A stretch of 64,000 nucleotides of DNA from NCBI RefSeq assembly GCF_900188205.1, contig NZ_FZOH01000011.1, forward strand, positions 1-64,000, in the 5' to 3' direction. The DNA is from Geodermatophilus saharensis. Lineage in GTDB: Bacteria; Actinomycetota; Actinomycetes; Mycobacteriales; Geodermatophilaceae. Both the position numbers and the translations under genes were made by a program. A model generated the notes under the pieces. The model saw only the letters and a program-made list of their open reading frames with translations, had not been told where the DNA came from and did no database searches. Shown in pieces: positions 26,323 through 34,258 of the stretch (position 1 is its first letter; the number at the start of each line of letters is the position of its first letter).

Positions 26323-26485
26323 CACGAACCGGACCCGACCGTCCGCGGGGCGTGCGCGCGCCCGTGCGGGCGGCTACCGTCAGGTCCATCTCGAGCGGCC
26401 GGCCCCGCCGGCTCCCGCGAAAGGTCGAAAAACCGGCTGAGCGGCGCTCTCCCGGGCACTGCCCGGTGCGCTCCCGGAGCACGCG

Positions 26486-27214
26486 ATGACCTCCACCCAG
26501 TCCCCCCTCCGGTCCCGACACCACGGCGCCGCCGGGCACGCGGTCACCGCACCGCCCCCGCGTCCTCCGGCGCCCACGCCGCTGTCGGCCCGGCGCACCC
26601 GCGTGGCCGGCCGCTGGCGGTACGACCGCTCCACCGGTGAGTGGTGGTGGTCGGAGGAGATGAGCGCCCTGCTCGGTCCGGCCACCGACGGCGCCGGCCC
26701 CTGCACCGAGGCGCTGGTCGCCGCCCAGCACCCCGACGACCGGCCGCGGACCATCGAGGCGCTGTCGGCAGCGCTCACCGTGGCGCAGGCGTTCTGCCTG
26801 GAGGTCCGGGTCCGCGCCGACGCCGGCGGGCACCGCGCCGTGGTGCTGGTCGGCGAGCCCCGGCTCGACGAGGAGGGCCGGGTGGCCGCCGTCGAGGGCC
26901 TGGCGCTGGAGAGCCCGCAGCCGGCCGCGGTCGAGGACCGGGTGCGGGCCCTGGAGGCCGAGGTCGCGCAGATGCGGACCGCCATGGCCAGCCGGGCCCC
27001 GATCGAGCAGGCCAAGGGCGTGCTCATGCTGCTGACCGGGTGCGGTGACCAGGTGGCCTTCGACCTGCTGGCGCACATCTCCAGCCACACCCACCGCAAG
27101 GTCCGCGAGGTCGCCCTCGACCTGGTGGCCTCGGCCTCGGGCCAGCGGCCGCTGTCGGCGGAGGTGCGGGAGATCCTGCGCGACGCCTGCCCGCCCGGCG
27201 GCGCCGGGCACTGA
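26486..27214 (+). CDS. PAS-ANTAR RNA-binding regulator
   Basis: This 242-residue protein has a PAS-like N-terminal half ([23 protein letters not shown], then [16 protein letters not shown]) and a C-terminal ANTAR domain (about residues 165-225: [21 protein letters not shown], then [14 protein letters not shown]). ANTAR domains bind dual-hexaloop RNA structures and act as antiterminators. The PAS part would sense a signal. The start is ATG 26486. It stands alone, with a strong hairpin after its stop codon. Related PAS-ANTAR proteins are abundant in Geodermatophilaceae. The target RNA is unknown. Confidence 0.88.
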   Translation: MTSTQSPLRSRHHGAAGHAVTAPPPRPPAPTPLSARRTRVAGRWRYDRSTGEWWWSEEMSALLGPATDGAGPCTEALVAAQHPDDRPRTIEALSAALTVAQAFCLEVRVRADAGGHRAVVLVGEPRLDEEGRVAAVEGLALESPQPAAVEDRVRALEAEVAQMRTAMASRAPIEQAKGVLMLLTGCGDQVAFDLLAHISSHTHRKVREVALDLVASASGQRPLSAEVREILRDACPPGGAGH

Positions 27215-27221
27215 GCCGGCC

Positions 27222-27260
27222 CCTCCCCTGCCGCCGTCCTCCTCCCGGCGGCAGGGGAGG
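27222..27260 (+). terminator. Strong hairpin after the PAS-ANTAR gene
   Basis: CCTCCCCTGCCGCC (27222-27235) and GGCGGCAGGGGAGG (27247-27260) form a perfect 14-bp stem with an 11-base loop, starting nine bases after the stop codon. There is no T-run, which is common for actinobacterial terminators. Confidence 0.65.
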
Positions 27261-27310
27261 ATGCCCCGGGGGATCCGGCCGGCGGTGCCGGGACCGAGGG
27301 AGGAGGGCGG

Positions 27311-27994
27311 GTGTTCTACCTCGTCGCACGGTTCCTGCTGCGGCCGCTGCTGGTCCTGGTGTTCCGGGCGCGGGTGCGCGGACGGGAGAACGTGCCGGCC
27401 ACCGGCGCCTTCATCATCGCGAGCAACCACCTGTCGTTCGTCGACAGCATCGTGATCCCGCTGGCCGCCCCGCGCCGGGTGCACTACCTGGCCAAGGCCG
27501 AGTACTTCACCGGCTCCGGCGTCGGCGGGTGGCTCACCCGCACGCTGTTCACCGCGCTGGGCGCGATGCCGGTGGAGCGGGAGACCTCCCGGGCCGCGCA
27601 GGGAGCCCTCGACACCGCGCTGGGCGTGCTGCGGCGGGGGGAGGGCTTCGGCATCTACCCCGAGGGCACCCGCTCCCGCGACGGCCGGCTGGCCCGGGGC
27701 AAGACCGGCGTCGCCTGGCTGGCGCTCACCGCCGACTGCCCGGTGGTGCCGGTCGCCGTCGCCGGGACCGACCGGGTGCAGCCGGTCGACTCCCGCTGGC
27801 CGCGCCCCCACCGGGTGTCGGTCACCTTCGGGGCGCCGCTGACCTTCCCCGAGTACCGCGGCCAGGCCGCGAAGGGCCGCCCGCGCCGCGACGTCACCGA
27901 CCGGATCATGGAGGCGATTGCCGAGCTGTCGGGGCAGGAGAAGGCCGGGTGGGGGCAGCAGCCCGCGCCCAGCGCGCCACCCGCCGCCCCGTGA
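27311..27994 (+). CDS. 1-acyl-sn-glycerol-3-phosphate acyltransferase (PlsC family)
   Basis: This 227-residue membrane-associated acyltransferase has the NHLSFVDS motif (HX4D, about residues 38-43) and the substrate-binding EGTRSRDG motif (about 117-124), then a [12 protein letters not shown] strand. It transfers an acyl chain to lysophosphatidate or a related acceptor in phospholipid synthesis. An N-terminal hydrophobic segment ([18 protein letters not shown]) may anchor it. The start is GTG 27311 behind GGGAGG. It overlaps cobQ by four bases (GTGA), an unexpected coupling between lipid and cobalamin genes. Confidence 0.9.
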   Translation: MFYLVARFLLRPLLVLVFRARVRGRENVPATGAFIIASNHLSFVDSIVIPLAAPRRVHYLAKAEYFTGSGVGGWLTRTLFTALGAMPVERETSRAAQGALDTALGVLRRGEGFGIYPEGTRSRDGRLARGKTGVAWLALTADCPVVPVAVAGTDRVQPVDSRWPRPHRVSVTFGAPLTFPEYRGQAAKGRPRRDVTDRIMEAIAELSGQEKAGWGQQPAPSAPPAAP

Positions 27995-29496
27995 GCGGCG
28001 CCCTCCTCGTCGCCGGCACCACCTCCGACGCCGGCAAGTCCGTCGTCACCGCCGGCATCTGCCGCTGGCTGGCCCGCCAGGGCGTGCGGGTGGCGCCGTT
28101 CAAGGCACAGAACATGAGCAACAACTCGATGGTCACCGCCGACGGCGCCGAGATCGGCCGGGCGCAGGTCATGCAGGCCGCGGCCGCCGGCGTGGAGCCC
28201 GAGGCGGCGATGAACCCGGTGCTGCTCAAGCCCGGCGGCGACGACGCCAGCCAGGTCGTCGTCCTCGGCCGGCCGGTGGCCGAGGTGACGGCGCTGTCCT
28301 ACCGGCCGATGAAGGCCGCGCTGCTGGAGCAGGTCCTGGCCAGCCTGGCCGAGCTGCGGTCGCGGTTCGACGTCGTCGTCTGCGAGGGCGCCGGCTCCCC
28401 CACCGAGATCAACCTGCGCGCCGACGACATCGCCAACATGGGCCTGGCCACCGCGGCGCGGCTGCCGGTGGTCGTCGTCGGCGACATCGACCGCGGCGGG
28501 GTGTTCCCCGCGCTCTACGGCACGGTCGCGCTCATGCCGCCGGCCGACCAGCGGCTGGTGGCCGGGTTCGTGGTCAACAAGTTCCGCGGCGACGTCCGGC
28601 TGCTGCGGCCCGGCCTCGACCGGCTCACCGCGCTCACCGGCCGGCCCACGCTCGGCGTGCTGCCCTGGCTGCCCGGTGCCGCGGTCGACGTCGAGGACTC
28701 CCTCGGCATCCCCACCGGCGCCTCCTCGGCCGGGCCGCCGCACGGCGAGGACGTGCTGCGGGTGGCCGTGGCCCGGCTGCCCCGGCTGTCCAACGCCACC
28801 GACCTCGACGCGCTGGCCGCCGAGCCCGGCGTGCTCGTCCGGTTCGTCACCCGCCCCGAGGAGGCCGCCGACGCCGACCTCGTGGTGCTGCCGGGCACCC
28901 GCTCGACCGTGGCCGACCTGGCGTGGCTGCGCTCGAGCGGCCTGGCCGACGCGGTGCTCCGACGCGCGGCCGAGGGCCGGCCGGTGCTCGGCATCTGCGG
29001 CGGGCACCAGATGCTCGCCGGCACCATCACCGACGACGTCGAGTCGCGGGCCGGCGCCGTCGCCGGGCTGGGGCTGCTGCCGGCCGAGGTGCGGTTCGCG
29101 CGGGAGAAGACGCTCGGCCGACCGTCCGGGCGGGCCCTGGGCCACCCGGTGCGCGGCTACGAGATCCACCACGGCGTGGTCACCTACACCGGCGGGGCCG
29201 AGCCGTTCCTCGACGGCGGCCGGGTCGGGTCGGTGTGGGGCACCACCTGGCACGGGGCGCTGGAGAACGACGGCTTCCGGCGGGCGTTCCTCACCGAGGT
29301 GGCGCGCGCGACCGGCCGGCGGTTCACCCCGGCGCCCGGCACCTCCTTCGCCGCCGTCCGGGAGCGGCGCCTGGACGCCCTCGGCGACCTCGTGGCCGAC
29401 CACGCCGACACCGACGCGCTGTGGCGGCTGGTCGAGGAGGGCCCGCCGGCGGACCTGCCGCTGCTGCCGCCCGGGGACGCGCTCAGCCCGCGGTGA
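27991..29496 (+). CDS. cobQ: Cobyric acid synthase
   Basis: CobQ amidates four side chains of adenosylcobyrinic acid a,c-diamide using glutamine and ATP. The 501-residue protein has an N-terminal ATPase domain ([20 protein letters not shown], then [19 protein letters not shown] and [14 protein letters not shown]) and a C-terminal class I glutaminase domain ([12 protein letters not shown], nucleophile Cys in [12 protein letters not shown] about residue 334, and GYEIHHG). The start is GTG 27991, overlapping plsC. Its 3' end overlaps the convergent thioesterase gene by about 14 bp. It lies apart from cobB and the riboswitch-controlled operon. Confidence 0.95.
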   Translation: MSGALLVAGTTSDAGKSVVTAGICRWLARQGVRVAPFKAQNMSNNSMVTADGAEIGRAQVMQAAAAGVEPEAAMNPVLLKPGGDDASQVVVLGRPVAEVTALSYRPMKAALLEQVLASLAELRSRFDVVVCEGAGSPTEINLRADDIANMGLATAARLPVVVVGDIDRGGVFPALYGTVALMPPADQRLVAGFVVNKFRGDVRLLRPGLDRLTALTGRPTLGVLPWLPGAAVDVEDSLGIPTGASSAGPPHGEDVLRVAVARLPRLSNATDLDALAAEPGVLVRFVTRPEEAADADLVVLPGTRSTVADLAWLRSSGLADAVLRRAAEGRPVLGICGGHQMLAGTITDDVESRAGAVAGLGLLPAEVRFAREKTLGRPSGRALGHPVRGYEIHHGVVTYTGGAEPFLDGGRVGSVWGTTWHGALENDGFRRAFLTEVARATGRRFTPAPGTSFAAVRERRLDALGDLVADHADTDALWRLVEEGPPADLPLLPPGDALSPR

Positions 29497-29869
29497 GCCG
29501 CTCCCGGACGTCGTCGGGCCAGGGCACCGGGGCGCCGCCGGCCGTGCCGACGTAGGTGGTGTGCACCACGCAGCACACCCGCTCGCCCACCCGGACGGTG
29601 AAGCGCACGGTCACGCTGGTGCGGCCCACCCGCTCGGTCTCGGCCTCGACGGCGACCGTGTCCCCGTAGCGGGCCGGCGACGACCACTCCAGCGTGCTGG
29701 CCTTGACCACCGGGTCGGCGCGGGCGGCGATCTCCTGCCACGGCAGGCCGAGCGAGGCCCACCACAGGGCGCTGGCCTCGTCGGCCCACACCAGGTAGTG
29801 CGCGTTGAAGACCACGCCCTGCTGGTCGCACTCGACGAAGCGGACCGGGGCGCTCCACGTCACGGACAC
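29483..29869 (-). CDS. Acyl-CoA thioesterase (4-hydroxybenzoyl-CoA thioesterase family)
   Basis: This 128-residue hot-dog-fold protein has the family pattern: [24 protein letters not shown], with the catalytic aspartate in the ECDxxGVVFN segment (about residue 14), then [20 protein letters not shown] and a [11 protein letters not shown] strand. These enzymes hydrolyse acyl-CoA or act in aromatic degradation. The start is GTG 29869; an ATG at 29905 is in frame but overlaps the divergent gene. It converges on cobQ with about 14 bp of overlap. Confidence 0.87.
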   Translation of the reverse strand: MSVTWSAPVRFVECDQQGVVFNAHYLVWADEASALWWASLGLPWQEIAARADPVVKASTLEWSSPARYGDTVAVEAETERVGRTSVTVRFTVRVGERVCCVVHTTYVGTAGGAPVPWPDDVRERLTAG

Positions 29870-29903
29870 GGCCGGCCACGCTAGCGGGGTTACGGTGCTG
29901 CGC

Positions 29904-30509
29904 ATGCACGACGACGGCACCGACCCGGTCCTCGCGGGGTACCGCCCGCCCTCGCAGCTGGTGCTGGACAAGGAGATCGACCACCTCGACGTCCACTGCC
30001 GCGCGTTCATCGGGCTCTCGCCGTTCCTCACGATGTCGACCGCGGACGCCGACGGCTGGCCGGAGGTCTCCCCGCGCGGCGGGGACCCGGGCTTCGTGCG
30101 GGTCCTCGACGAGCACCGGCTGGTGCTGCCCGACCGGCAGGGCAACAACCGGCTCGACAGCCTGCGCCGGATCGCGGCCAACCCGCGGCTGGCGCTGCTG
30201 TTCTTCGTGCCGGGCGTGGAGGAGACGCTCAAGGTCTTCGGCACCGGGGAGCTGGCCCCCGCCGACGCCCTCGACGTCGACCTCACCGAGTTCGGCAGGC
30301 CGCCGCGCTCGCTGCTGGTCGTCACCGTGCAGCGCGCCTACCTGCAGTGCGCCAAGGCGGTCATGCGCTCGGGACTGTGGGACCCGGCGGCGCGGGTCGA
30401 CCGCGGCGCGTTGCCGCCCTTCGGCGTCATGATCCGCGACCACTGCAAGCTGGAGACGCCGCTGCCCGACGACGCCACGATCCGCGCGGAGCTCGCCCTG
30501 GAGCTCTGA
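29904..30509 (+). CDS. PPOX-family FMN-dependent flavoprotein
   Basis: This 201-residue split-barrel flavoprotein has CRAFIGLSPFLTMSTADADG, WPEVSPRGGDPGFV and LVLPDRQGNNRLDSLRRIAANP, which together match the MSMEG_1061-type group of pyridoxamine-phosphate-oxidase-like proteins. A VQRAYLQCAKAVMRSGLW segment near the C-terminus is typical. Probable FMN-dependent oxidoreductase of unknown substrate. The start is ATG 29904. It is divergent from the thioesterase with a 34-bp gap and is followed by a glyoxalase-like gene on the same strand. Confidence 0.87.
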   Translation: MHDDGTDPVLAGYRPPSQLVLDKEIDHLDVHCRAFIGLSPFLTMSTADADGWPEVSPRGGDPGFVRVLDEHRLVLPDRQGNNRLDSLRRIAANPRLALLFFVPGVEETLKVFGTGELAPADALDVDLTEFGRPPRSLLVVTVQRAYLQCAKAVMRSGLWDPAARVDRGALPPFGVMIRDHCKLETPLPDDATIRAELALEL

Positions 30510-30548
30510 GCTGCGATCGCTGTCGGTGCCTCCTGCCACCCTGCGCCC

Positions 30549-30974
30549 ATGGCGAGCGAGCTGCAGGTGACGATCGACGCGACCGACCCGCACGTGCAGG
30601 CCGACTGGTGGGCCGAGGCGCTGGGCTGGCAGGTGGAACCGCAGGACGAGGCGCTCATCCGGCGCATGGTGGCGGCCGGGCACGCCACCGAGGCCGACAC
30701 CACCACGCACCGCGGCCGGCTGGTGTGGGCCGTGGGCGCGGCCATCACCTCCCCCGACCCCGGCCGCCCGCGGGTGCTGTTCCAGCGGGTCCCCGAGGCC
30801 AAGACGGTCAAGAACCGCGTGCACCTCGACGTGCACGTGGGCGCCGAGCGGCGGGAGGCGGAGGTGGCCCGGCTGCTCGGCATGGGCGCCACCGAGCTCT
30901 GGCGGGAGTCGCAGGGGCCCTACGTGTGGGCCACGCTCGCCGACCGGGAGGGCAACGAGTTCTGCGTCGCCTGA
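30549..30974 (+). CDS. VOC/glyoxalase-like protein
   Basis: This 141-residue protein has two beta-alpha-beta-beta-beta halves of the vicinal-oxygen-chelate fold: LQVTIDATDPHVQADWWAEALG at the start, and HLDVHVGAERREAEVARLLG with a final LADREGNEFCVA. The metal ligands in the Glyoxalase_6 subgroup are variable, so catalysis is uncertain. The start is ATG 30549. Possible roles include antibiotic or aldehyde detoxification. Confidence 0.85.
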   Translation: MASELQVTIDATDPHVQADWWAEALGWQVEPQDEALIRRMVAAGHATEADTTTHRGRLVWAVGAAITSPDPGRPRVLFQRVPEAKTVKNRVHLDVHVGAERREAEVARLLGMGATELWRESQGPYVWATLADREGNEFCVA

Positions 30975-30994
30975 GCTGCGGTCGCCGGGGACCC

Positions 30995-31192
30995 CTACGA
31001 GACCGGCAGGTCGCGGGCGAGCCGCCGGGAGACGACCGTCCGCTCGGCGATGCGGCGGGTGCGCCGGCGGCGGGGCCCGCGGCCGGCGCCGAGGTACCTC
31101 GCGTCCTCGACCAGCTGGAAGGCGGCGAGCACGCTGGCACGGGGTTCGCGCGCCAGCGGGACGGTGGCCACGACGGGCTGGGCCGAGGTCAT
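30995..31192 (-). CDS. Small basic protein (hypothetical)
   Basis: ATG 31192 opens a 65-codon frame: MTSAQPVVATVPLAREPRAS, then VLAAFQLVEDARYLGAG and an arginine-rich C-terminus with RRTRRIAERTVVSRRLARDL. I do not recognise it. The sequence just upstream (31195-31215) has GGGGAG-type purine-rich stretches that could serve as a ribosome site. Convergent with the VOC gene. Confidence 0.45.
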   Translation of the reverse strand: MTSAQPVVATVPLAREPRASVLAAFQLVEDARYLGAGRGPRRRRTRRIAERTVVSRRLARDLPVS

Positions 31193-31353
31193 GGGGAGCC
31201 CCCCTCTCCCGGGGAGCGGTCTGCTGCGCGCCCCGTGACGCAATGGTGCCCAGCTACGACGCTCCGGAACCAGAACCGGGGCGAATTGGTACCGGTGTGA
31301 CGAACGAGACGGCTGTGACGGCGCCCCGCCCGGTGCATCCGTACGGTGCGGCC

Positions 31354-31869
31354 ATGAGCCGACCGCGCCGTCTGGTGGACGCCGTCCTCTCCCTCGTGCG
31401 GGCCGCCGCGGCACCGGCCGGCCCGCGGCGCGCCCCCCGCCGGGCGCCCGGCGCCGCACGGCGGGGAGCGGCCGGCGCGGGCCCGGACGTCGACACGGAG
31501 TACCGCCCCCGGGCCGACGGCCGGCCCGATCCCGGCGAGGTGGTGTGGGCCTGGGTGCCCTACGACGAGGGCGACGGCCGGGGCAAGGACCGCCCGGTCC
31601 TGGTCGTCGGCCGGCGCGGGCCCGACCTGGTCGGGCTCGTGCTGACCAGCAAGGACCACGACCGCGACGCCGCCGACGAGGCCCGGCAGGGCCGCACCTG
31701 GATGGACGTCGGCAGCGGCGGGTGGGACCGGCAGGGCCGGCCCAGCGAGGTGCGGCTGGACCGGCTGCTCGTGCTCGACCCCGGGGAGGTGCGGCGCGAG
31801 GGCGCGGCGCTGGACCGGGCGGTGTTCGACCGGGTGGTGGCCGCCGCCCGCCGGCTGCAGGGCTGGTGA
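31354..31869 (+). CDS. PemK/MazF-like protein, without an adjacent antitoxin
   Basis: This 171-residue protein has an arginine/alanine-rich N-terminal extension (about 55 residues) and a MazF-like beta-barrel: DPGEVVWAWVPYDEGDG, GKDRPVLVVGR, then LVLTSKDHDRDAADEAR and VRLDRLLVLDP. MazF toxins cut mRNA at short motifs. The GKDRPVLVV strand and the later serine/threonine (LTSKDHD) correspond to the active-site region. No antitoxin-sized gene with a ribbon-helix or AbrB fold lies beside it, so it may be an orphan or a domesticated RNA-binding protein. The start is ATG 31354. Confidence 0.75.
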   Translation: MSRPRRLVDAVLSLVRAAAAPAGPRRAPRRAPGAARRGAAGAGPDVDTEYRPRADGRPDPGEVVWAWVPYDEGDGRGKDRPVLVVGRRGPDLVGLVLTSKDHDRDAADEARQGRTWMDVGSGGWDRQGRPSEVRLDRLLVLDPGEVRREGAALDRAVFDRVVAAARRLQGW

Positions 31870-31873
31870 CGGG

Positions 31874-32176
31874 TCAGGCGCCCGCGGTGCGGTCGCGGCG
31901 CGGCTGGGGGCCGGCCGGGCGGAGGTGGTAGACGCCGGCCTGGCCGGGCAGCGGGTGCAGGTCGTAGCGGGAGACGACCTTCGGCCCGTCGTGCAGGTGC
32001 ACGTGCGTGACCGTGGGCAGCGGGTCCCCGTGGCGTGCGGCCCGGATCTCCACCCGCCCGTCGAGCGGCCCGCCCACGAACAGCAGCACGGCGTCCTCCG
32101 CCGTCGCCGCGGCGTCGCCGGGCAGCTCGGTGGTGTCGACGTCGGACAGGTCGGTCTCCCCCCTCGGCGCGGTCAC
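31874..32176 (-). CDS. Hypothetical acidic protein
   Basis: This 100-residue protein starts at GTG 32176. It has an acidic N-terminus (ETDLSDVDTTELPGDAAATA), a FVGGPLDGRVEIRAA segment, TVTHVHLHDGPKVVSRYDLH and YHLRPAGPQPRRD at the end. The GGPLDG pattern and the YxL end occur in a number of small actinobacterial proteins of unknown function. It converges on the MazF-like gene with a 4-bp gap. Confidence 0.6.
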   Translation of the reverse strand: MTAPRGETDLSDVDTTELPGDAAATAEDAVLLFVGGPLDGRVEIRAARHGDPLPTVTHVHLHDGPKVVSRYDLHPLPGQAGVYHLRPAGPQPRRDRTAGA

Positions 32177-32207
32177 CCGGTCGAGGGTAGGCGCCTCCTG
32201 CCCGGCG

Positions 32208-33269
32208 TCATCCCGGGCGGCGGCGCAGCCGCCGGGCCACCAGCGGCGCGGCGAGCAGCATCACGAACAGCCGCAGCACCTGGACGGCGAGGACGAACGT
32301 GGTGTCGGCTCCGCTGCCGGTGGCCGTGGCCAGGACGGCGTAGAGGCCACCGGGCGTCGTCGCGAGGTAGCCGTCGAGGCGGCTGACGCCGGTGGCCGCG
32401 GACAGCACCAGGCCCAGGCCCGCGCAGGCGGCGACCAACCCGACGATGATCGCCAGGGCCAGCGGCAGCGCCCGGCCGACGGTGCGCAGGCTCGCCACGG
32501 TGAACCGCACGCCGACCGCCAGGCCGATGAGCAGGAAGGCCGCCGCCTCGACCGCCGCCGGCACCTCCGCGCCGCGGGAGGCGCCGGAGAGGTCGGCCGC
32601 GGCGGACACCAGCAGCGGGCCGAGCAGGGCCGGCACCGGCAGCCGCACCAGCCGGGCGAGCAGGACGCCGGCCAGCGCGCAGGCCACCGTGAACAGCAGG
32701 CCGGCCGGTGCCCCGGGCCCCGGCGGCCCCGCCGGGACGACGGCGGCGCCCGGGTCGGCGCCGTAGACCGCCGTCGCCACCACCGGCAGCGACACCACGA
32801 TCAGCACCACGCGCAGGTACTGCAGGACGGCGACCATCCGGTCGTCGGCGCCCAGGTCGCGGGCCATCGCGGTGATCCCGGACGCGCCGCCGGCGATCAT
32901 CGCGAAGGCGCCGGTCACCGGGCTGATGCCCGGCCGCAGCCGCAGCAGCAGCCCGGCGGCGACGGTGAGCAGCAGCGTGGCGAGGGTGACCAGCAGGACC
33001 GGCGCCCACTCCTCCCCGATCGCGGCCAGGGTGCCCGGGTCGACCAGCGTGCCGATCGAGATGCCGACGACGGCCTGCGCGGCCGCCTGACCCGCCCGGG
33101 GCACGTCGGCGGGAGTGCGCCCGGCCAGCCCGCGGACCAGCCCGGCCAGCAGCCCGCCGAACAGCGCCGACGACGGGACGCCGGCCCGGTCGAGGACGAC
33201 GGCGGCCAGGGCGCCGCCCGCGACCACCAGGGCGCCGTCGGCCAGCCGGCGCGGATCGGGCCGGGCCAC
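32208..33269 (-). CDS. AbrB-family membrane protein
   Basis: This 353-residue integral membrane protein has about ten hydrophobic segments in two repeats. Each repeat carries a glycine-rich motif: VGISIGTLVDP, then AFAMIAGGASGITAMARDLGAD in the first half, and LDGYLATTPGGLYAVLATATG in the second. The pattern matches the family sometimes called AbrB or putative ammonia monooxygenase, which is neither the DNA-binding AbrB nor a true oxygenase. A transport role is likely; the substrate is unknown. The next gene on this strand is a winged-helix regulator, with a 7-bp gap. Confidence 0.85.
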   Translation of the reverse strand: MARPDPRRLADGALVVAGGALAAVVLDRAGVPSSALFGGLLAGLVRGLAGRTPADVPRAGQAAAQAVVGISIGTLVDPGTLAAIGEEWAPVLLVTLATLLLTVAAGLLLRLRPGISPVTGAFAMIAGGASGITAMARDLGADDRMVAVLQYLRVVLIVVSLPVVATAVYGADPGAAVVPAGPPGPGAPAGLLFTVACALAGVLLARLVRLPVPALLGPLLVSAAADLSGASRGAEVPAAVEAAAFLLIGLAVGVRFTVASLRTVGRALPLALAIIVGLVAACAGLGLVLSAATGVSRLDGYLATTPGGLYAVLATATGSGADTTFVLAVQVLRLFVMLLAAPLVARRLRRRPG

Positions 33270-33276
33270 GCGCGGG

Positions 33277-33570
33277 TCAGACGCCGGCGATGCGGCGCAG
33301 CTCGGCGACGTGGGCGTCGAAAGCCCGCCGTCCCGCCCCGGTCAGCGACAGGCTGGTCCGCTGCCGCGAGGCCACCGTCGCCTTGCTGACCCGCACGTAG
33401 CCGGCCTCCTCGAGCTGCCTGACGTGCTTGGACAGCACCGAGTCGCTCACGCCGACCCGGTCGCGCACGGTGGCGAACTCCATCGTGTCGACGGCGGCGA
33501 GCAGCCCGCAGACCTGCAGCCGCGGCGGGGGGTGGATGACGGCGTCGAAGTGGGGGGCGACCGCGGTCAC
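33277..33570 (-). CDS. Winged-helix regulator (MarR/ArsR type)
   Basis: This 97-residue DNA-binding protein starts PHFDAVIHPPPRLQVCGLLA, then has ATVRDRVGVSDSVLSKHVRQLEEAGYVRVSK as recognition helix and wing (about residues 30-65), and ends RAFDAHVAELRRIAGV. It matches the compact transcriptional regulators often paired with a membrane protein. The start is GTG 33570, overlapping the stop of the upstream membrane-protein gene (GTGA). It probably regulates the two-gene unit through the inverted repeat at 34017-34040. Confidence 0.88.
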   Translation of the reverse strand: MTAVAPHFDAVIHPPPRLQVCGLLAAVDTMEFATVRDRVGVSDSVLSKHVRQLEEAGYVRVSKATVASRQRTSLSLTGAGRRAFDAHVAELRRIAGV

Positions 33571-34013
33571 AGCCCCCTCCGCAGCCCGGCCACCCACCGG
33601 CGGCCCCACACCCGGCTGAGCACGGCGACGGCTACGCCCAGGACGGCGCCGGCCACCACCATGGCCCAGCGCTCGCCGAAGACCTCGGACAGGACCAGCG
33701 CCGGCACCAGGACGAGCAGCACCATCGCCCCCCAGACCGCGAGCGCGGGGCCGCCGGTGGTGACCCACACCCCGGTCCTCCGCCGGTAGGCCGAGACCAG
33801 CGCCCCCAGCCCGGCGCCGAACAGGACGAGCGCGGGGAACGTCACCCACAGCGAGTCCAGCGCGTAGGAGGACAGGAAGCCGAACAGCAGCAGGCCGAGC
33901 GCGACGTCGTACCACCACGGCTGCAGCACGCCGTCGGCGAGGGCCGCCCGGTCGGCCCGCAGCGTGTCCAGCTGCGCGGCGGCGGCGGCCCGGTCGAGCT
34001 CGTGGCTTTCCAT
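33567..34013 (-). CDS. Membrane protein paired with a winged-helix regulator
   Basis: This 148-residue protein has a charged N-terminus (MESHELDRAAAAAQLDTLRADRAALADG) in two parts, then four hydrophobic segments (about residues 38-55, 58-75, 90-110, 115-132). No enzyme motif is visible. The start is ATG 34013. It is transcribed with the regulator, which is the usual arrangement for this type of small membrane protein in actinobacteria. Role unknown; a sensing or exporting partner is inference. Confidence 0.75.
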   Translation of the reverse strand: MESHELDRAAAAAQLDTLRADRAALADGVLQPWWYDVALGLLLFGFLSSYALDSLWVTFPALVLFGAGLGALVSAYRRRTGVWVTTGGPALAVWGAMVLLVLVPALVLSEVFGERWAMVVAGAVLGVAVAVLSRVWGRRWVAGLRRGL

Positions 34014-34016
34014 GCC

Positions 34017-34040
34017 GGAAAGTCTGGCGCGTCACTTTCC
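34017..34040. promoter_or_regulatory. Inverted repeat before the membrane-protein/regulator pair
   Basis: GGAAAGT (34017-34023) and ACTTTCC (34034-34040) are perfect inverted arms with a 10-bp spacer, four bases from the ATG at 34013. The half-sites are AT-richer than the surrounding sequence. Likely operator for the winged-helix regulator. Confidence 0.5.
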
Positions 34041-34105
34041 GTTCCGTCAAGTCACGGCCCGGCCTGTCTCCCCCGCCCGGCGCGTGGTTGCATGACCGGG
34101 CCACA

Positions 34106-34210
34106 GCGACGGCAGTGGAGGAAGCCCGGTGCGACTCCGGCGCGGTCCCGCCACTGTGACCCGGCACCTCGACCAGGAGGCACCGGGGAGTCAGGAACTC
34201 CCGCCGTCGC
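34106..34210 (+). ncRNA. Cobalamin riboswitch
   Basis: The B12-box is clear: a GGTGCGACTCCGG segment, followed by CGGTCCCGCCACTGTGA (34143-34159) and GGGGAGTCAGGAACTCCCGCC (in overlapping parts, 34184-34205). The terminal stem is GCGACGGC (34106-34113) with GCCGTCGC (34203-34210). It precedes chlID by about 50 bases. The following hairpin (34221-34244) includes the ribosome-binding purines GGGGAGAGG (34239-34247), so cobalamin binding probably blocks translation of the first gene. Controlled genes probably include chlID through cobA. Confidence 0.93.
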
Positions 34211-34220
34211 CTCCTGCCAC

Positions 34221-34244
34221 CTCCGGGCGTGGACACCCGGGGAG
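34221..34244 (+). promoter_or_regulatory. Shine-Dalgarno-sequestering hairpin (riboswitch output)
   Basis: CTCCGGG (34221-34227) can pair, with a small bulge, with CCCGGGGAG (34236-34244), which contains part of the purine-rich ribosome site used by GTG 34259. CCTCCTG just upstream (34210-34216) could compete for GGAGG within the aptamer. This supports translational rather than terminator-based control. Confidence 0.4.
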
Positions 34245-34258
34245 AGGACCCGTGCCGC

